From positions 372,001 to 436,000 of the forward strand of contig NZ_FMHI01000002.1 of NCBI RefSeq assembly GCF_900090145.1: a stretch of DNA of 64,000 nucleotides, read 5' to 3'. The translations under genes and the position numbers were made by a program. The number at the start of each line of letters is the position of its first letter. Within the stretch, counting starts at the first letter, position 1. This document shows positions 8,011-16,365 of the stretch, in pieces. This DNA is from Streptomyces sp. WMMB 322. GTDB taxonomy: Bacteria > Actinomycetota > Actinomycetes > Streptomycetales > Streptomycetaceae. A model generated the notes under the pieces. The model worked only from the letters and a program-made list of their open reading frames with translations, made no database searches and was not told where the DNA came from.

Positions 8011-8769
8011 ATGACCGACCAGTTGCCGGGGTTCATGGGCCGGCTCAGGGAGAGACTTCAGCTCGGCACCTCAGGCGGCCGCCCGCCCGCTGCGGGTCCG
8101 GACCGGTCCGGGGCGCCGCGGGGCGGCCCCGTCTTCGTCGCCGACTTCTCCTCGACGCGGCAGTGGGAGGCGGGCCGGTCCTGGGCCTATCCCGGCGGCG
8201 GCCCCACGAACCCCGGCGACAACAAGCTCGACCACCTGGTGGCCGACCCCTCCTACTCCCGCGGCGGAGTCTTCCGGGCCACTCGCCGGGCCTCGGGCAT
8301 GTGGAGTGCGGGTCTGCTGACCACCGAAGACAGCCGGGAAGGCTTCACCCTGCGCACCGGCGACGTCCTCCGGACACGCCTGCGGCTGCCGGAGGAGGTG
8401 GGAGCGTGGCCCGCCGTGTGGACGTGGCGGGACGGCGGGAACGAGGTCGACGTCTTCGAGTACCACCCCGACAACCCGGATGTGCTGGAGCTGTCCAACC
8501 ATGTCCGCGGCAGCGGCCACGACTTCAAACACCCCTGCGTCCGTCCCGGTGCCCGGATCGACGTGAGCGTCGAGTTCGGCGCGGACTGCGTCACGTGGCA
8601 CGTCAACGGCTCCCGGGCATTCGCGGACGGCGTCGGCGTGGGGGACGACTGGTGCGCCTACCTCATCGTGAACATGTCGGTGAGCGCCGGCGAATACCAC
8701 CCGCCTCCGCGGCCCACCACCCGGTCGCTGTCCTACGAGGTGAGCGACCTGCGCGTGTACCGGCCCTGA
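8011..8769 (+). CDS. GH16-like concanavalin-fold protein, apparently cytosolic
   Basis: This 252-residue protein resembles family-16 glycoside hydrolases/laminarinase-like lectins. It contains WPAVWTWRDGGNEVDVFEYH, in which Glu145-Val-Asp147-Val-Phe-Glu150 matches the GH16 active-site pattern E-x-D-x-(x)-E. FVADFSSTRQWEAGRSW at the start and MSVSAGEYH near the end also fit a jelly-roll fold. No signal peptide is visible, which is odd for a polysaccharide hydrolase. It may act on an internal glycan or be a lectin-like stress protein. The start at 8011 has a GGGAGG upstream. Its position between ter-type genes and after box 3 ties it to the same regulon. Confidence 0.7.
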   Translation: MTDQLPGFMGRLRERLQLGTSGGRPPAAGPDRSGAPRGGPVFVADFSSTRQWEAGRSWAYPGGGPTNPGDNKLDHLVADPSYSRGGVFRATRRASGMWSAGLLTTEDSREGFTLRTGDVLRTRLRLPEEVGAWPAVWTWRDGGNEVDVFEYHPDNPDVLELSNHVRGSGHDFKHPCVRPGARIDVSVEFGADCVTWHVNGSRAFADGVGVGDDWCAYLIVNMSVSAGEYHPPPRPTTRSLSYEVSDLRVYRP

Positions 8770-8859
8770 GGAACTCCGATTCCGCTGCGCCCGGGCCGGC
8801 CTGCACGGCCCGACCCGCCCATCCGTCCCTTCCGTGAACCGGTTCTTCCCGTGCGGTGG

Positions 8860-8910
8860 ATCCGATGACCGGCGACCGGCGACGAGAGGTGACCGGTGAC
8901 CGGTGACCGG
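8860..8910. repeat. Short direct repeats between convergent genes
   Basis: The sequence GACCGGTGACCGGTGACCGG and neighbours repeat a 7-bp unit (GTGACCG) three or more times between the GH16-like gene and terD. I see no clear terminator stem. Confidence 0.45.
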
Positions 8911-8917
8911 GCCGGGG

Positions 8918-9493
8918 TCAGACGTTGACGCCGAAGTCCTGGGCGATTCCCGCGAGCCCCGACGCGTAACCCTGCCCGACGGCGCGGAACTTCCATTCCG
9001 CCCCGTGGCGGTAGAGCTCGCCGAAGACCATCGCGGTCTCCGTCGCCGCGTCCTCCGTCAGGTCGTAGCGGGCGAGTTCGGTACCGCCGGCCTGGTTGAC
9101 GACCCGGATGAACGCGTTGCGGACCTGCCCGAAGTTCTGGCCGCGCTGTTCGGCGTCATGGATCGAGACGGGGAAGACGATCTTGGAGATTTCCGCGGGC
9201 ACGGCCGCCAGATCGACCTTGATGACCTCGTCGTCCCCTTCGCCCTCTCCGGTCAGGTTGTCTCCGGTGTGCTCGACCGCGCCGTCGGGGCTGGTGAGGT
9301 TGTTGTAGAAGACGAAGTGCCGGTCCGAGACCACCTTGCCGGACTCGTCGCACAGCAGGGCGCTGGCGTCGAGGTCGTGGTCCACGCCGGTCGTCAGGCG
9401 TACGTCCCAACCCAGGCCCACCAGCACCGCAGTGAGGCCCGGTGCCTCCTTGGTGAGCGAGACGTTGCCGCCCTTGGACAGGGAAACACCCAT
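8918..9493 (-). CDS. TerD-family tellurium-resistance/calcium-binding protein
   Basis: This 191-residue protein begins [20 protein letters not shown], the canonical TerD/TerE start. It then has [21 protein letters not shown] and [20 protein letters not shown], with Asp-rich loops that bind Ca2+ in family members. It ends [24 protein letters not shown]. TerD proteins protect against tellurite and oxidative stress and affect Streptomyces development. ATG 9493 has AGGAGGAG upstream; an ORF extension to 9619 is not needed. BlaI-type box 4 lies 41 bp before the start, in the region shared with divergent blaI. Confidence 0.95.
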   Translation of the reverse strand: MGVSLSKGGNVSLTKEAPGLTAVLVGLGWDVRLTTGVDHDLDASALLCDESGKVVSDRHFVFYNNLTSPDGAVEHTGDNLTGEGEGDDEVIKVDLAAVPAEISKIVFPVSIHDAEQRGQNFGQVRNAFIRVVNQAGGTELARYDLTEDAATETAMVFGELYRHGAEWKFRAVGQGYASGLAGIAQDFGVNV

Positions 9494-9533
9494 GATCTCC
9501 TCCTGACGTCGATGGACCGGCCGTCGGCGTAAA

Positions 9534-9549
9534 TCTACAGCACTGTAGA
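9534..9549. promoter_or_regulatory. BlaI-type box 4, between terD and blaI
   Basis: TCTACA (9534-9539), GCAC, TGTAGA (9544-9549). It sits in the divergent terD/blaI intergenic region, so it can serve both terD repression and blaI autoregulation. Confidence 0.75.
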
Positions 9550-9656
9550 AGTCATGATCGCGGACGGGTCCTTCGCTACGATGACCCCCACTCGGGACGC
9601 GGGCGGACGGCGCCGGCACGCCCGAGGTCCGAACCAGCCGGCGTGAGGGAGGGGCC

Positions 9657-10100
9657 TTGGCGAAGCGGAACAGCGCGCCGACGAGCGGTTCCCCGTCCCC
9701 GCGCCGCGGTCAGGGTGAACTGGAAGCCCAGGTCCTCACCGTGCTGCACAGCGCTCCCGGGCCCGTCAGCGCAGCCTGGGTGCAGGAGCGGCTGGACGGC
9801 GGCCTCGCCTACACCACCGTCGTGACCATCCTGTCCCGGCTGCTCGCCAAGGGGGCGGTGACCCGTGAGCGCTCGGGTCGCTCCTTCGACTGGCAGCCCG
9901 CGGTCGACGCGGCCGGTCTGGCCGCACTGCGGATGCAGCGGGTCCTCGACAGCGAGGCGGACCGGGAGGCGGTCCTCACCAGTTTCGTGACGGCCCTTCC
10001 CCCCGGGGACGAACGGCTGCTCCGCGACCTGCTGGGAGAGGCCGGAGAAGTGGGGGAAGCCGGAGAGGCCGGGGAAGCCGAGAAGGAGGCAGAGGACTAG
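9657..10100 (+). CDS. BlaI/MecI/CopY-family repressor
   Basis: This 147-residue protein has the BlaI winged-helix pattern: [76 protein letters not shown] is the recognition helix and the stretch after it the wing. The C-terminal dimerisation region ends in repeats of GEAGE. In characterised systems a membrane metalloprotease inactivates BlaI by cleavage; exactly such a gene (10105-11037) follows by 4 bp. The start is TTG at 9657 behind GAGGGAGGGG. The four TACA/TGTA dyads nearby are its probable targets. Confidence 0.92.
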   Translation: MAKRNSAPTSGSPSPRRGQGELEAQVLTVLHSAPGPVSAAWVQERLDGGLAYTTVVTILSRLLAKGAVTRERSGRSFDWQPAVDAAGLAALRMQRVLDSEADREAVLTSFVTALPPGDERLLRDLLGEAGEVGEAGEAGEAEKEAED

Positions 10101-10104
10101 AGCG

Positions 10105-11037
10105 ATGGGCGTCTTCGTCTTTCTGCCACTCGTCCTGCCTTTGACGGCCTGGCCCATCGCCGGGCTCGCCCAGCGACGTCTCCATCCGCGCACCGCGGCC
10201 CGTCTGCTGACCGCGGTCGGCGTGGTCCTCGCGGTGTGCAGCACGCTCTGCCTGGGCCTGATCATGGTGGTCGGCACGGCCCAGCTGCCGGGAAACCCCC
10301 TCCCCGACGGCTGGTCCGACCCGGAGGTCCGGGCAGCGGTCCCCTACGACGAAGTGGCCGGCAAGGTGGCCATTCCCGCGCTCGTCGCGGTGGCAGTGGC
10401 ATGCGCGCGGACGCTCTGGCGCCACTCCCGGCTGCGGTGCCGGGCCGGGCAGGCCCTTCGGGGACTGCCGTCGTCGCAGGTCGCCGTCCTGCCGGACGAG
10501 ACCGCCTACGCATACGCCCTCCCGGGCCGTGGGCAGGGCCGCATCGTCGTCTCCACGGCGATGCTGGCGTGCCTCGACACCCAGGAACGCGAAGCCCTCT
10601 TCGCCCATGAACGCACCCACCTGACGGCGCACCACCACCGCTTCCTGCTGGCGGCGCAACTGGCCGCCCGGGCCAACCCGTTCCTGCGTCCGCTCAGGAC
10701 GGCCATCGCCTTCAGCGCCGAACGCTGGGCCGACGAGGCCGCCGCGCACACGGTCGGAGACCGCCGGCTGATGGCCCGGACCGTCGGAAAGGCCGCACTG
10801 GTCTCGCGTCCCGCACGCACACAGACCTTCGCCGGCTTCGCCGCGCCCGGGCCCGTGCCACGTCGCGTGCAGGCCCTGCTCGACCCCGCACCCGACGCCC
10901 GCAACTGGCCCCCCGCCTGCACCGCGGCGGGCCTGGCGCTGTGGACGGCCGCCGCAGGCACCACCGCGTCCGCCTTCTCCTCGGCCAACGCGACGGTCGC
11001 GCTCGTCTCCGTCCTGCACGCGGCGACGCCACTGTGA
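10105..11037 (+). CDS. M56-family membrane zinc metalloprotease (BlaR1-like, no sensor domain)
   Basis: This 310-residue membrane protein has hydrophobic segments near 1-20, 35-58, 88-102 and the C-terminus (about 273-305). The zinc site HERTH is His168-Glu-Arg-Thr-His172; Glu206 in FSAERWADEAA is a likely third ligand. BlaR1/MecR1 carry an extracellular penicillin-binding sensor domain after the last helix; here the protein ends without one, so the inducing signal must be sensed otherwise. It lies 4 bp after blaI and should relieve BlaI repression under envelope or metal stress. Loss of the sensor is common among actinobacterial M56 proteins. Confidence 0.9.
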   Translation: MGVFVFLPLVLPLTAWPIAGLAQRRLHPRTAARLLTAVGVVLAVCSTLCLGLIMVVGTAQLPGNPLPDGWSDPEVRAAVPYDEVAGKVAIPALVAVAVACARTLWRHSRLRCRAGQALRGLPSSQVAVLPDETAYAYALPGRGQGRIVVSTAMLACLDTQEREALFAHERTHLTAHHHRFLLAAQLAARANPFLRPLRTAIAFSAERWADEAAAHTVGDRRLMARTVGKAALVSRPARTQTFAGFAAPGPVPRRVQALLDPAPDARNWPPACTAAGLALWTAAAGTTASAFSSANATVALVSVLHAATPL

Positions 11038-11521
11038 GCGAGCCGGCGGGCGGCGGCCGGTGGCCGGTGGCCGGCGAGCGGATGGATACGGGCCGGGTGG
11101 GGGCTGGCTGAGTACGGGCTGAGCAGGGCCGAGGCGGGCGAGGGCCGCCTCAGCCCCGAGCCGTGTGCGGCCCCGGGGGCCCATGCGCTTCTCGCGCGGC
11201 CTCGCCGAGCCGCGGCCCTGCGGCCTTCAGCATCGCGCCCTCGCGCCCTCGCGCCCTCGCGCCCTCGCGCCCTCGCAAATTCCGGCATCGCGGATCCCGG
11301 GACGGTCCTGCTGCGGTTGCGCGCCCTCGTGGCGAACCACACCGTGGACAGCGGACAGGTTGCCGCGGCCTGCACGCAGAGCAGTTCGCAGCGCCCGGTG
11401 TCCATTGGCCGGTGTCCGGCGGGGCAGCCCCGGCGCACGCACTGCTCCGGCCGGCGGCACCGTCCCACGGGCGACGCCGAACCGCCGCTCGCCGGACGCC
11501 CAGGACCCGAGAGGAGCCCCG
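11038..11521. other. 484-bp intergenic region with an 8-bp repeat tract
   Basis: No supported gene. It contains the TCGCGCCC tandem repeat (11233-11276) and, near 11508, the GAGAGGAG ribosome-binding site of the universal stress gene. Long ORFs across it have Arg/Pro-rich shadow composition. Confidence 0.55.
11233..11276. repeat. 8-bp tandem repeat TCGCGCCC, five copies plus a half
   Basis: Five exact copies run from 11233 to 11272, followed by TCGC. It is non-coding, 250 bp before the first universal stress gene. It could vary in copy number by slippage. Confidence 0.8.
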
Positions 11522-12415
11522 GTGGAACCGAGCAACGCTGTGGTCGTCGGCGTCGACGGCTCCGCCTCGAGTTACTCCGCCGTGGAACAGGCCGCTCGGG
11601 AGGCGGCCCTGCACGGGGTCGGTCTGCACATCGTGACCGCCGTGACGATGGTGACTCTCCCGGCCGGCGCGGGCCTCAGAACGTACGAAGCGGTGCGTGA
11701 TGCGATGTACGAAGGGGCGGAGAGGCACCTGACCCAGGCCGAGTCGCGTGCCCGTGCCGCCGCGCCCGGTGTCCGGATCAGCAACTCAGCTCCGGCCGGG
11801 GAACCCGTTCGCATGCTGGTCGAGCTGTCGCGCTCCGCTTCGATGATCGTCGTCGGGCACAGGGGACTGGGCGAGTTCACCGGGCTGCTGCTGGGGTCCG
11901 TCGCGTCGCACCTCGCCGCTCACGCACACTGCCCGGTCATGGTGCTGCGCGGTACACCGAATCCGTCGGGCCCGGTGGTGGTCGGCGTGGACGGCTCGCC
12001 GGCGAACTCCTCGGCGATCGCGTTCGCGTTCGCCGAAGCCTCTCTCGCGGGAGCGGACCTCCGCGCCGTACACGTCTGGTCGGAATGGTCCGTGCCGCCC
12101 ACGCCTCCGCGCGACAAGTCGCCGGCGTACGCGAAGAAGCCGGGCGAGCTGAAGGACGAGGAGGAGGCGCTGCTGGCGGAAGCGCTGGCCGGGACGGGTG
12201 AGAAGTATCCGGACGTGCAGGTGGAGCGCCGCACGCTGCGCGGCCGTACCCGTCAGGAACTCATGAGCGCCGCCGAGGGCGCGCGGCTGCTGGTGGTGGG
12301 TGCGCGCGGGAGGGGCGGGTTCGCCGGAATGCTGCTCGGCTCCGTCAGCCAGGCTCTGCTGCGACACGCGCCGTGCCCTGTCGCGGTCGTGAAGCAGGAC
12401 ACCCCTCGCCTCTGA
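11522..12415 (+). CDS. Tandem-domain universal stress protein
   Basis: This 297-residue protein has two Usp domains. Each begins VVVGVDGS (about residues 7-14 and 150-157) and ends with a nucleotide-binding loop, GHRGLGEFTGLLLGSVASH and GARGRGGFAGMLLGSVSQ, of the ATP-binding type G-x2-G-x9-G-S. Such tandem Usps accumulate in hypoxia and stationary phase in actinobacteria, where they bind ATP. I chose GTG 11522, preceded by GAGAGGAG; the ORF is open much further upstream but non-family. It is the first of three Usp genes in this block. Confidence 0.94.
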   Translation: MEPSNAVVVGVDGSASSYSAVEQAAREAALHGVGLHIVTAVTMVTLPAGAGLRTYEAVRDAMYEGAERHLTQAESRARAAAPGVRISNSAPAGEPVRMLVELSRSASMIVVGHRGLGEFTGLLLGSVASHLAAHAHCPVMVLRGTPNPSGPVVVGVDGSPANSSAIAFAFAEASLAGADLRAVHVWSEWSVPPTPPRDKSPAYAKKPGELKDEEEALLAEALAGTGEKYPDVQVERRTLRGRTRQELMSAAEGARLLVVGARGRGGFAGMLLGSVSQALLRHAPCPVAVVKQDTPRL

Positions 12416-12650
12416 GGGCCCCGGCCCGCCGGTTCCGCCGGTCCCTCCCTGCCCTGCCGGTTCCCTCGGTTTCGTCAGCCCCGCCGATCCCCTCGGTTCC
12501 GCCGGTTCCTGGGGTTCCCCTTCTGCCGCTCCGGCGCCATCGGCTCGCATGGCGAAGCAACGACGTCAGTGCTCTCCTGGAACTGCAAGCTTCCGGCCAC
12601 GCGCGCGTGGCCGCCCCGGTCTGCAACCACGACCGAGAGGATGAGGACGG
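12416..12650. other. Spacer between two universal stress genes
   Basis: The first 115 bases are a degenerate CCGGTTCC/CCTCGGTT-like repeat on the plus strand. The last 100 bases should hold the promoter of the next gene. No clear terminator or dyad operator is visible. Confidence 0.4.
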
Positions 12651-13502
12651 GTGGAGCAGCGCGTTGTGGTCGGTGTGGACGGCTCGGACCCGGGCTGGCT
12701 CGCCCTGGACAAGGCGGCGGACGAAGCGGTCCGTCACGGCTGTGCGCTGCACGTCGTGCATGCCACTCGCTGGGAGCGGTACGAGAACTTCGCCGGCGTC
12801 GGCCTCGACCGCCCCTCTGCCCGCGTGATGGCCGAGAACATCGTCGCCACGGCCGAGCACCGCGCGGCACAGGGGCGGCCTGACCTCAAGGTGACCGGCG
12901 AGACACGGCTGATGGACGCGGTCGACGCGCTGGTCGAGGAGGGCCGCTCTGCCTACGCAGTGGTCGTCGGAACCCGCGGGCACGGAGCCCTGGCGGGCAT
13001 CCTCCTCGGTTCCGTGAGCCTCGGCGTCGCCGGTCGGGCAACCTGCCCCACGGTCGTCGTCCGCCCTTCGGAGTCCGACCTTCCCGAGGAGCGGCAGCCG
13101 GTTGTGCTGGGTGTGGACCACACGGTCGGTTCCCCGGCGATGACCTTCGCCTTCCGGGAGGCGGCGGCGCGCGGCTGCGACCTCGTTGCCGTCCACGCCT
13201 GGCGGCTCCCCAACGACGTGGCACCCGAGAGCCCCAGCGGCGAAGCGATCGCCCGCGAGGCCGACAGACTCGTCCAGAACCTGCTTCATGACGAGATGGC
13301 CAAGTATCCGAAGGTGACCGTGCGTCAGGTGTCCACCGAGGGGCCCCCTCAGTACGTACTCGTGCGGGCGGCCGCCCAGGCGGGCCTGCTGGTGGTGGGG
13401 GCCCGCGGGCGGCATGGAAGAGTCGGCCTCGAACTCGGACTGACCAGCCATGCTGTGCTGCACAACGCTCCGTGCCCTGTCGCGGTCGTGCCGCACGCCT
13501 GA
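12651..13502 (+). CDS. Tandem-domain universal stress protein
   Basis: This 283-residue protein has two Usp domains. Domain 1 begins VVVGVDGSDPGWLAL and ends GTRGHGALAGILLGSVS, the ATP-binding loop. Domain 2 begins VVLGVDHTVGS and ends GARGRHGRVGLELGLTSHAVLH, which departs from the ATP motif (GLELG in place of LLLGS), so it may not bind nucleotide. GTG 12651 follows GAGGACGG. It lies in the same direction as the Usp at 11522, separated by 235 bp. It probably has a regulatory or sensing role in dormancy-type stress. Confidence 0.93.
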   Translation: MEQRVVVGVDGSDPGWLALDKAADEAVRHGCALHVVHATRWERYENFAGVGLDRPSARVMAENIVATAEHRAAQGRPDLKVTGETRLMDAVDALVEEGRSAYAVVVGTRGHGALAGILLGSVSLGVAGRATCPTVVVRPSESDLPEERQPVVLGVDHTVGSPAMTFAFREAAARGCDLVAVHAWRLPNDVAPESPSGEAIAREADRLVQNLLHDEMAKYPKVTVRQVSTEGPPQYVLVRAAAQAGLLVVGARGRHGRVGLELGLTSHAVLHNAPCPVAVVPHA

Positions 13503-13587
13503 TTGCTCTCCGACCGGTTCCCGTCCGCCGCAACGCGAGCCCCGCCTTCGGCGCCGCGGCTCGGCGCCCCGCCTTCGGCGCCGCCGC
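13503..13587. terminator. Convergent spacer with duplicated GC-rich stem sequence
   Basis: An approximate 18-bp segment containing CGCCTTCGGCGCCGC occurs twice between the Usp gene and the convergent synthetase gene. GGCGCCGCGGCTCGGCGCC can fold. It is a likely bidirectional terminator. Confidence 0.45.
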
Positions 13588-16365
13588 TCAGCGCAGCCGT
13601 CGCGGGTAGGCGTGGGGGCCTGTGCCGCGTCCGGGGCGGGGCGGGCGCGGGTGGGCGAGGCGGATGCGGCAGTCGAGGACGGCGACACCGTCGGGACGGG
13701 CCAGGACCGGATTGAGGTCGGCCTCGGCCAGTTCGGGCAGATCGTCCGCCATCTTCGACACCCGCAGCAGCAGGTCCTCGAGAGCCGGCAGGTCCACGGC
13801 CTCGCCGGAGCCCCGGCCCCGCCCCCGGCCCTGGCCCTGGCCCTGGCCCTGGCCCTGGCCCCGGAGGGTCGGGGCGCACAGCGGTGCGGCGACCAGTTCG
13901 TGCACGTCCCGGTCGGTGAGCGGCGCCAGACGGGCGGCGTGGTCGGCCAGCACGTCCGTGGCGGTGCCGCCGAGTCCGAAGAGCACCAGCGGGCCGAAGA
14001 CGTCGTCCTGTACGACGCCCGCGATCAGTTCCACTCCGCGTCCGGCCATGGGCTGGACGATCGCACCGTCCATCCGCTCCCCCAGCCGGTTCCGGAGGTC
14101 CCGGAACGCGCCGCCCGCCGCATCGGGGCCTTCGAGGTCGAGGACGACCGCACCGTGAGCGCTCTTGTGCAGCAGGTCGGGCCCGTACGCCTTGAGCGCG
14201 AGACGTCCGCCGCCGGGCGCCAGCCGTGCAGCCTCGCGGACGGCTCCGGCCCGGTCGCGGACCACGGACTGCGGAACGCGGGGGATGCCGTAGAGGTCGA
14301 GCAGGTGCCCGCACCGGTCCGGGTCGAGCCAGGTGCCCTCGGGGTGCTCGGAGAGAGCCGCCTGTACGAGCGTGCGGGCCCGGTCGGTGTCCACCCGTCC
14401 GCTCAGGTCCGGCACGTGGCCGGGAGGATGTGCCAGCCATCGTGACCTCGCGGCGGCGTGCGCCAGGGCGCGGGCCGCGTCCTGCGGGTCGGCGTAGGCG
14501 GGGACCGCGGCCGGCCCGGTGCCTCCGGGCGTCCGCACCAGGCGTACGCGCTCGCTCTGGTCGGGGAGGACCGTCACCAGGGTGCGGCCACCTCCCGGAG
14601 CTTCGGCCGAGGCCGCCGCCCGCACCAGGTCGTCCCCGCCGGCCGCCGCGGTCGCGGTCGGGACGAGCACGACGAGCACCGCGTCCACAGGAGCCCGGGT
14701 GCTCAGCAGTTCCACGCATTCGGCGAGTGCGCCCCGGCCGACGGCCGCGGTCGTGTCGAGCGGATTGGCCACACGCGCCGCCTCCGGCAGCAGGGTGCGG
14801 AGCTCGGCGGCGACGTCCTCGGGCAGCTCCGGCAGGGTCAGTCCCGCTTCGTCGCAGGCGTCGGCGGTCAGTACGCCCGTGCCGCCCGCGTTGGAGACGA
14901 CGGCGACAGAGGTGCCGGTCGGCAGCGGCTGGCTGTGCATGAGCGCGGCCGTCGCCGTCAGGTCCCCCAGCGAGAGGGTCGCGGTCACTCCGGCCTGGTG
15001 GAAGAGGGCCTGCCGCGTCATGGCCGGGGTCGCCGCGGCGGCCGTGTGCCCGGCCGCGGCGCGGCGGCCGGCGTCGGAGCGGCCCGCGTCCACGGTGAGT
15101 ACGGGCATCAGCCGGGTGACGCGCCGGGCCGTACGGGAGAAGGCGCGGGGGTTGCCGAAGGACTCCAGGTGCAGCAGGCCCACCCTGGTGCGTTCGTCGG
15201 CCTCCCACCATTGCAGGAGGTCGTTGCCGCTCACGTCGTACTTGTCGCCCAGTGACACGAAGCTGGAGACGCCGATTCCCAGCCGGGCGAGGTCGCTGAG
15301 CAGCGCGATGCCCACCCCGCCGGACTGCACGGCCACCCCCGCGGTGCCCGGCTCGGGAAGATCGGCCGCGAAGGTTGCGTCCAGGCGGATGCCGTCCTCG
15401 GTGTTCGCGATGCCCAGGCAGTCGGGCCCCACGAGGCGCATGCCGTAGTGGCGGCAGATGTCGAGCAGGGCGCCGCCCAGCGCCTCGTCCAGCCCGGACG
15501 TCAGGACGGTCAGGGCCCGTACGCCGAAGCGGCCGCACTGGTCCGCCGCCTCCGGGACGGCGTGCGCGGGTACGGCGATCACCGCCAGGTCGGGGGTGTG
15601 GGGCAGCTCGGAGACGGCGGGGCGGCAGGCGAAGCCCTCGATGGAGGCGGCGTGCGGGTTGATCCCGTGCACAGCGCCCGTGAAACCGGAGCGGCGCAGG
15701 TTCCTCAGCACGGCGCGGCCCACCGACTTCGGGGAGCGGCCCGCCCCGACGACCGCCACGGAGCGGGGCTGGAGCAGCGGTCGCATGCTGGCGACGTCGG
15801 CAGTGCTGCCCCGGGCGTCGACGGCGGCCAGATAGCTCTCGTGCGGCGTCAGGTCGACGCGGCAGCGAACTTCGCCGTTCTCGAAGGTGCGCTCGTAGCG
15901 CAGGCCCAGGTTTTCGAAGACATCCAGGACGTCCCGGTTCTCGGCCAGTGCGTCGGCGGTGAACGTGGTGATGTGCTCGGCTCGCGCGGCGTGCGCCAGG
16001 TGCTCCAGCAGCAGGGTGCCGACGCCGCAGTGCTGGAACCCGTCGGCGACGGCGAGGGCGATCTCCGCTGCCGCCGGCTCCTCGAGGAGCTTCTCGTACT
16101 CGGCCGTGCCGATGAGTTGCGAGCCGTGGAGGGCGAGGAGCACCAGCAGGTCCGAACGGCCCGGGCCGAAGACCCGGTCGATCTCCCGCTCGCGCAGGCC
16201 GGCGCCCGCGCCGAAGAACCGCTGCTTGTGGTCCTGTTGCGACATGCCCTCGTACAGCGCCTCGACCTGGCCGCGGTCGGAGGGCCGCGCGGGCCGGATC
16301 TGCACGGTTCTGCCGTCGGTCAGCAAGGCGTACGTCTCCGCCATGCGCGGGGCAGCGTAGGTCAT
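13588..16365 (-). CDS. GNAT acetyltransferase fused to ADP-forming acyl-CoA synthetase-like domains
   Basis: This 925-residue protein begins with a GNAT domain (residues about 8-175; motif A VADGFQHCGVGTLLLEHL). A CoA-binding domain follows (LLQPRSVAVVGAGRSPKSVGR, then GPDCLGIAN), then a succinyl-CoA-ligase-like domain and a C-terminal ATP-grasp domain (GRLALKAYGPDLLHKSAHGAVVLDLEG). It matches protein lysine acetyltransferases of the Pat type, here with the GNAT domain first. These acetylate and inactivate acetyl-CoA synthetase and other enzymes. Start ATG 16365 follows GAGGGGAG. Between the ATP-grasp subdomains lies a GQGQGQGQGQGRGRGRG tract encoded by a hexanucleotide repeat. Neighbours are stress proteins. 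Confidence 0.9.
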   Translation of the reverse strand: MTYAAPRMAETYALLTDGRTVQIRPARPSDRGQVEALYEGMSQQDHKQRFFGAGAGLREREIDRVFGPGRSDLLVLLALHGSQLIGTAEYEKLLEEPAAAEIALAVADGFQHCGVGTLLLEHLAHAARAEHITTFTADALAENRDVLDVFENLGLRYERTFENGEVRCRVDLTPHESYLAAVDARGSTADVASMRPLLQPRSVAVVGAGRSPKSVGRAVLRNLRRSGFTGAVHGINPHAASIEGFACRPAVSELPHTPDLAVIAVPAHAVPEAADQCGRFGVRALTVLTSGLDEALGGALLDICRHYGMRLVGPDCLGIANTEDGIRLDATFAADLPEPGTAGVAVQSGGVGIALLSDLARLGIGVSSFVSLGDKYDVSGNDLLQWWEADERTRVGLLHLESFGNPRAFSRTARRVTRLMPVLTVDAGRSDAGRRAAAGHTAAAATPAMTRQALFHQAGVTATLSLGDLTATAALMHSQPLPTGTSVAVVSNAGGTGVLTADACDEAGLTLPELPEDVAAELRTLLPEAARVANPLDTTAAVGRGALAECVELLSTRAPVDAVLVVLVPTATAAAGGDDLVRAAASAEAPGGGRTLVTVLPDQSERVRLVRTPGGTGPAAVPAYADPQDAARALAHAAARSRWLAHPPGHVPDLSGRVDTDRARTLVQAALSEHPEGTWLDPDRCGHLLDLYGIPRVPQSVVRDRAGAVREAARLAPGGGRLALKAYGPDLLHKSAHGAVVLDLEGPDAAGGAFRDLRNRLGERMDGAIVQPMAGRGVELIAGVVQDDVFGPLVLFGLGGTATDVLADHAARLAPLTDRDVHELVAAPLCAPTLRGQGQGQGQGQGRGRGRGSGEAVDLPALEDLLLRVSKMADDLPELAEADLNPVLARPDGVAVLDCRIRLAHPRPPRPGRGTGPHAYPRRLR
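13828..13862. repeat. In-frame GGCCCT hexanucleotide repeat
   Basis: About five consecutive GGCCCT units on the plus strand encode Gly-Gln pairs in the minus-strand synthetase. Because the unit is six bases, gain or loss keeps the frame. Confidence 0.8.

Noticed and set aside
11165..11521. N-terminal extension of the first universal stress protein from 11165
   Set aside because: The extension is Arg/Pro-rich, runs through the 8-bp repeat and lacks Usp similarity. GTG 11522 has a proper ribosome-binding site.
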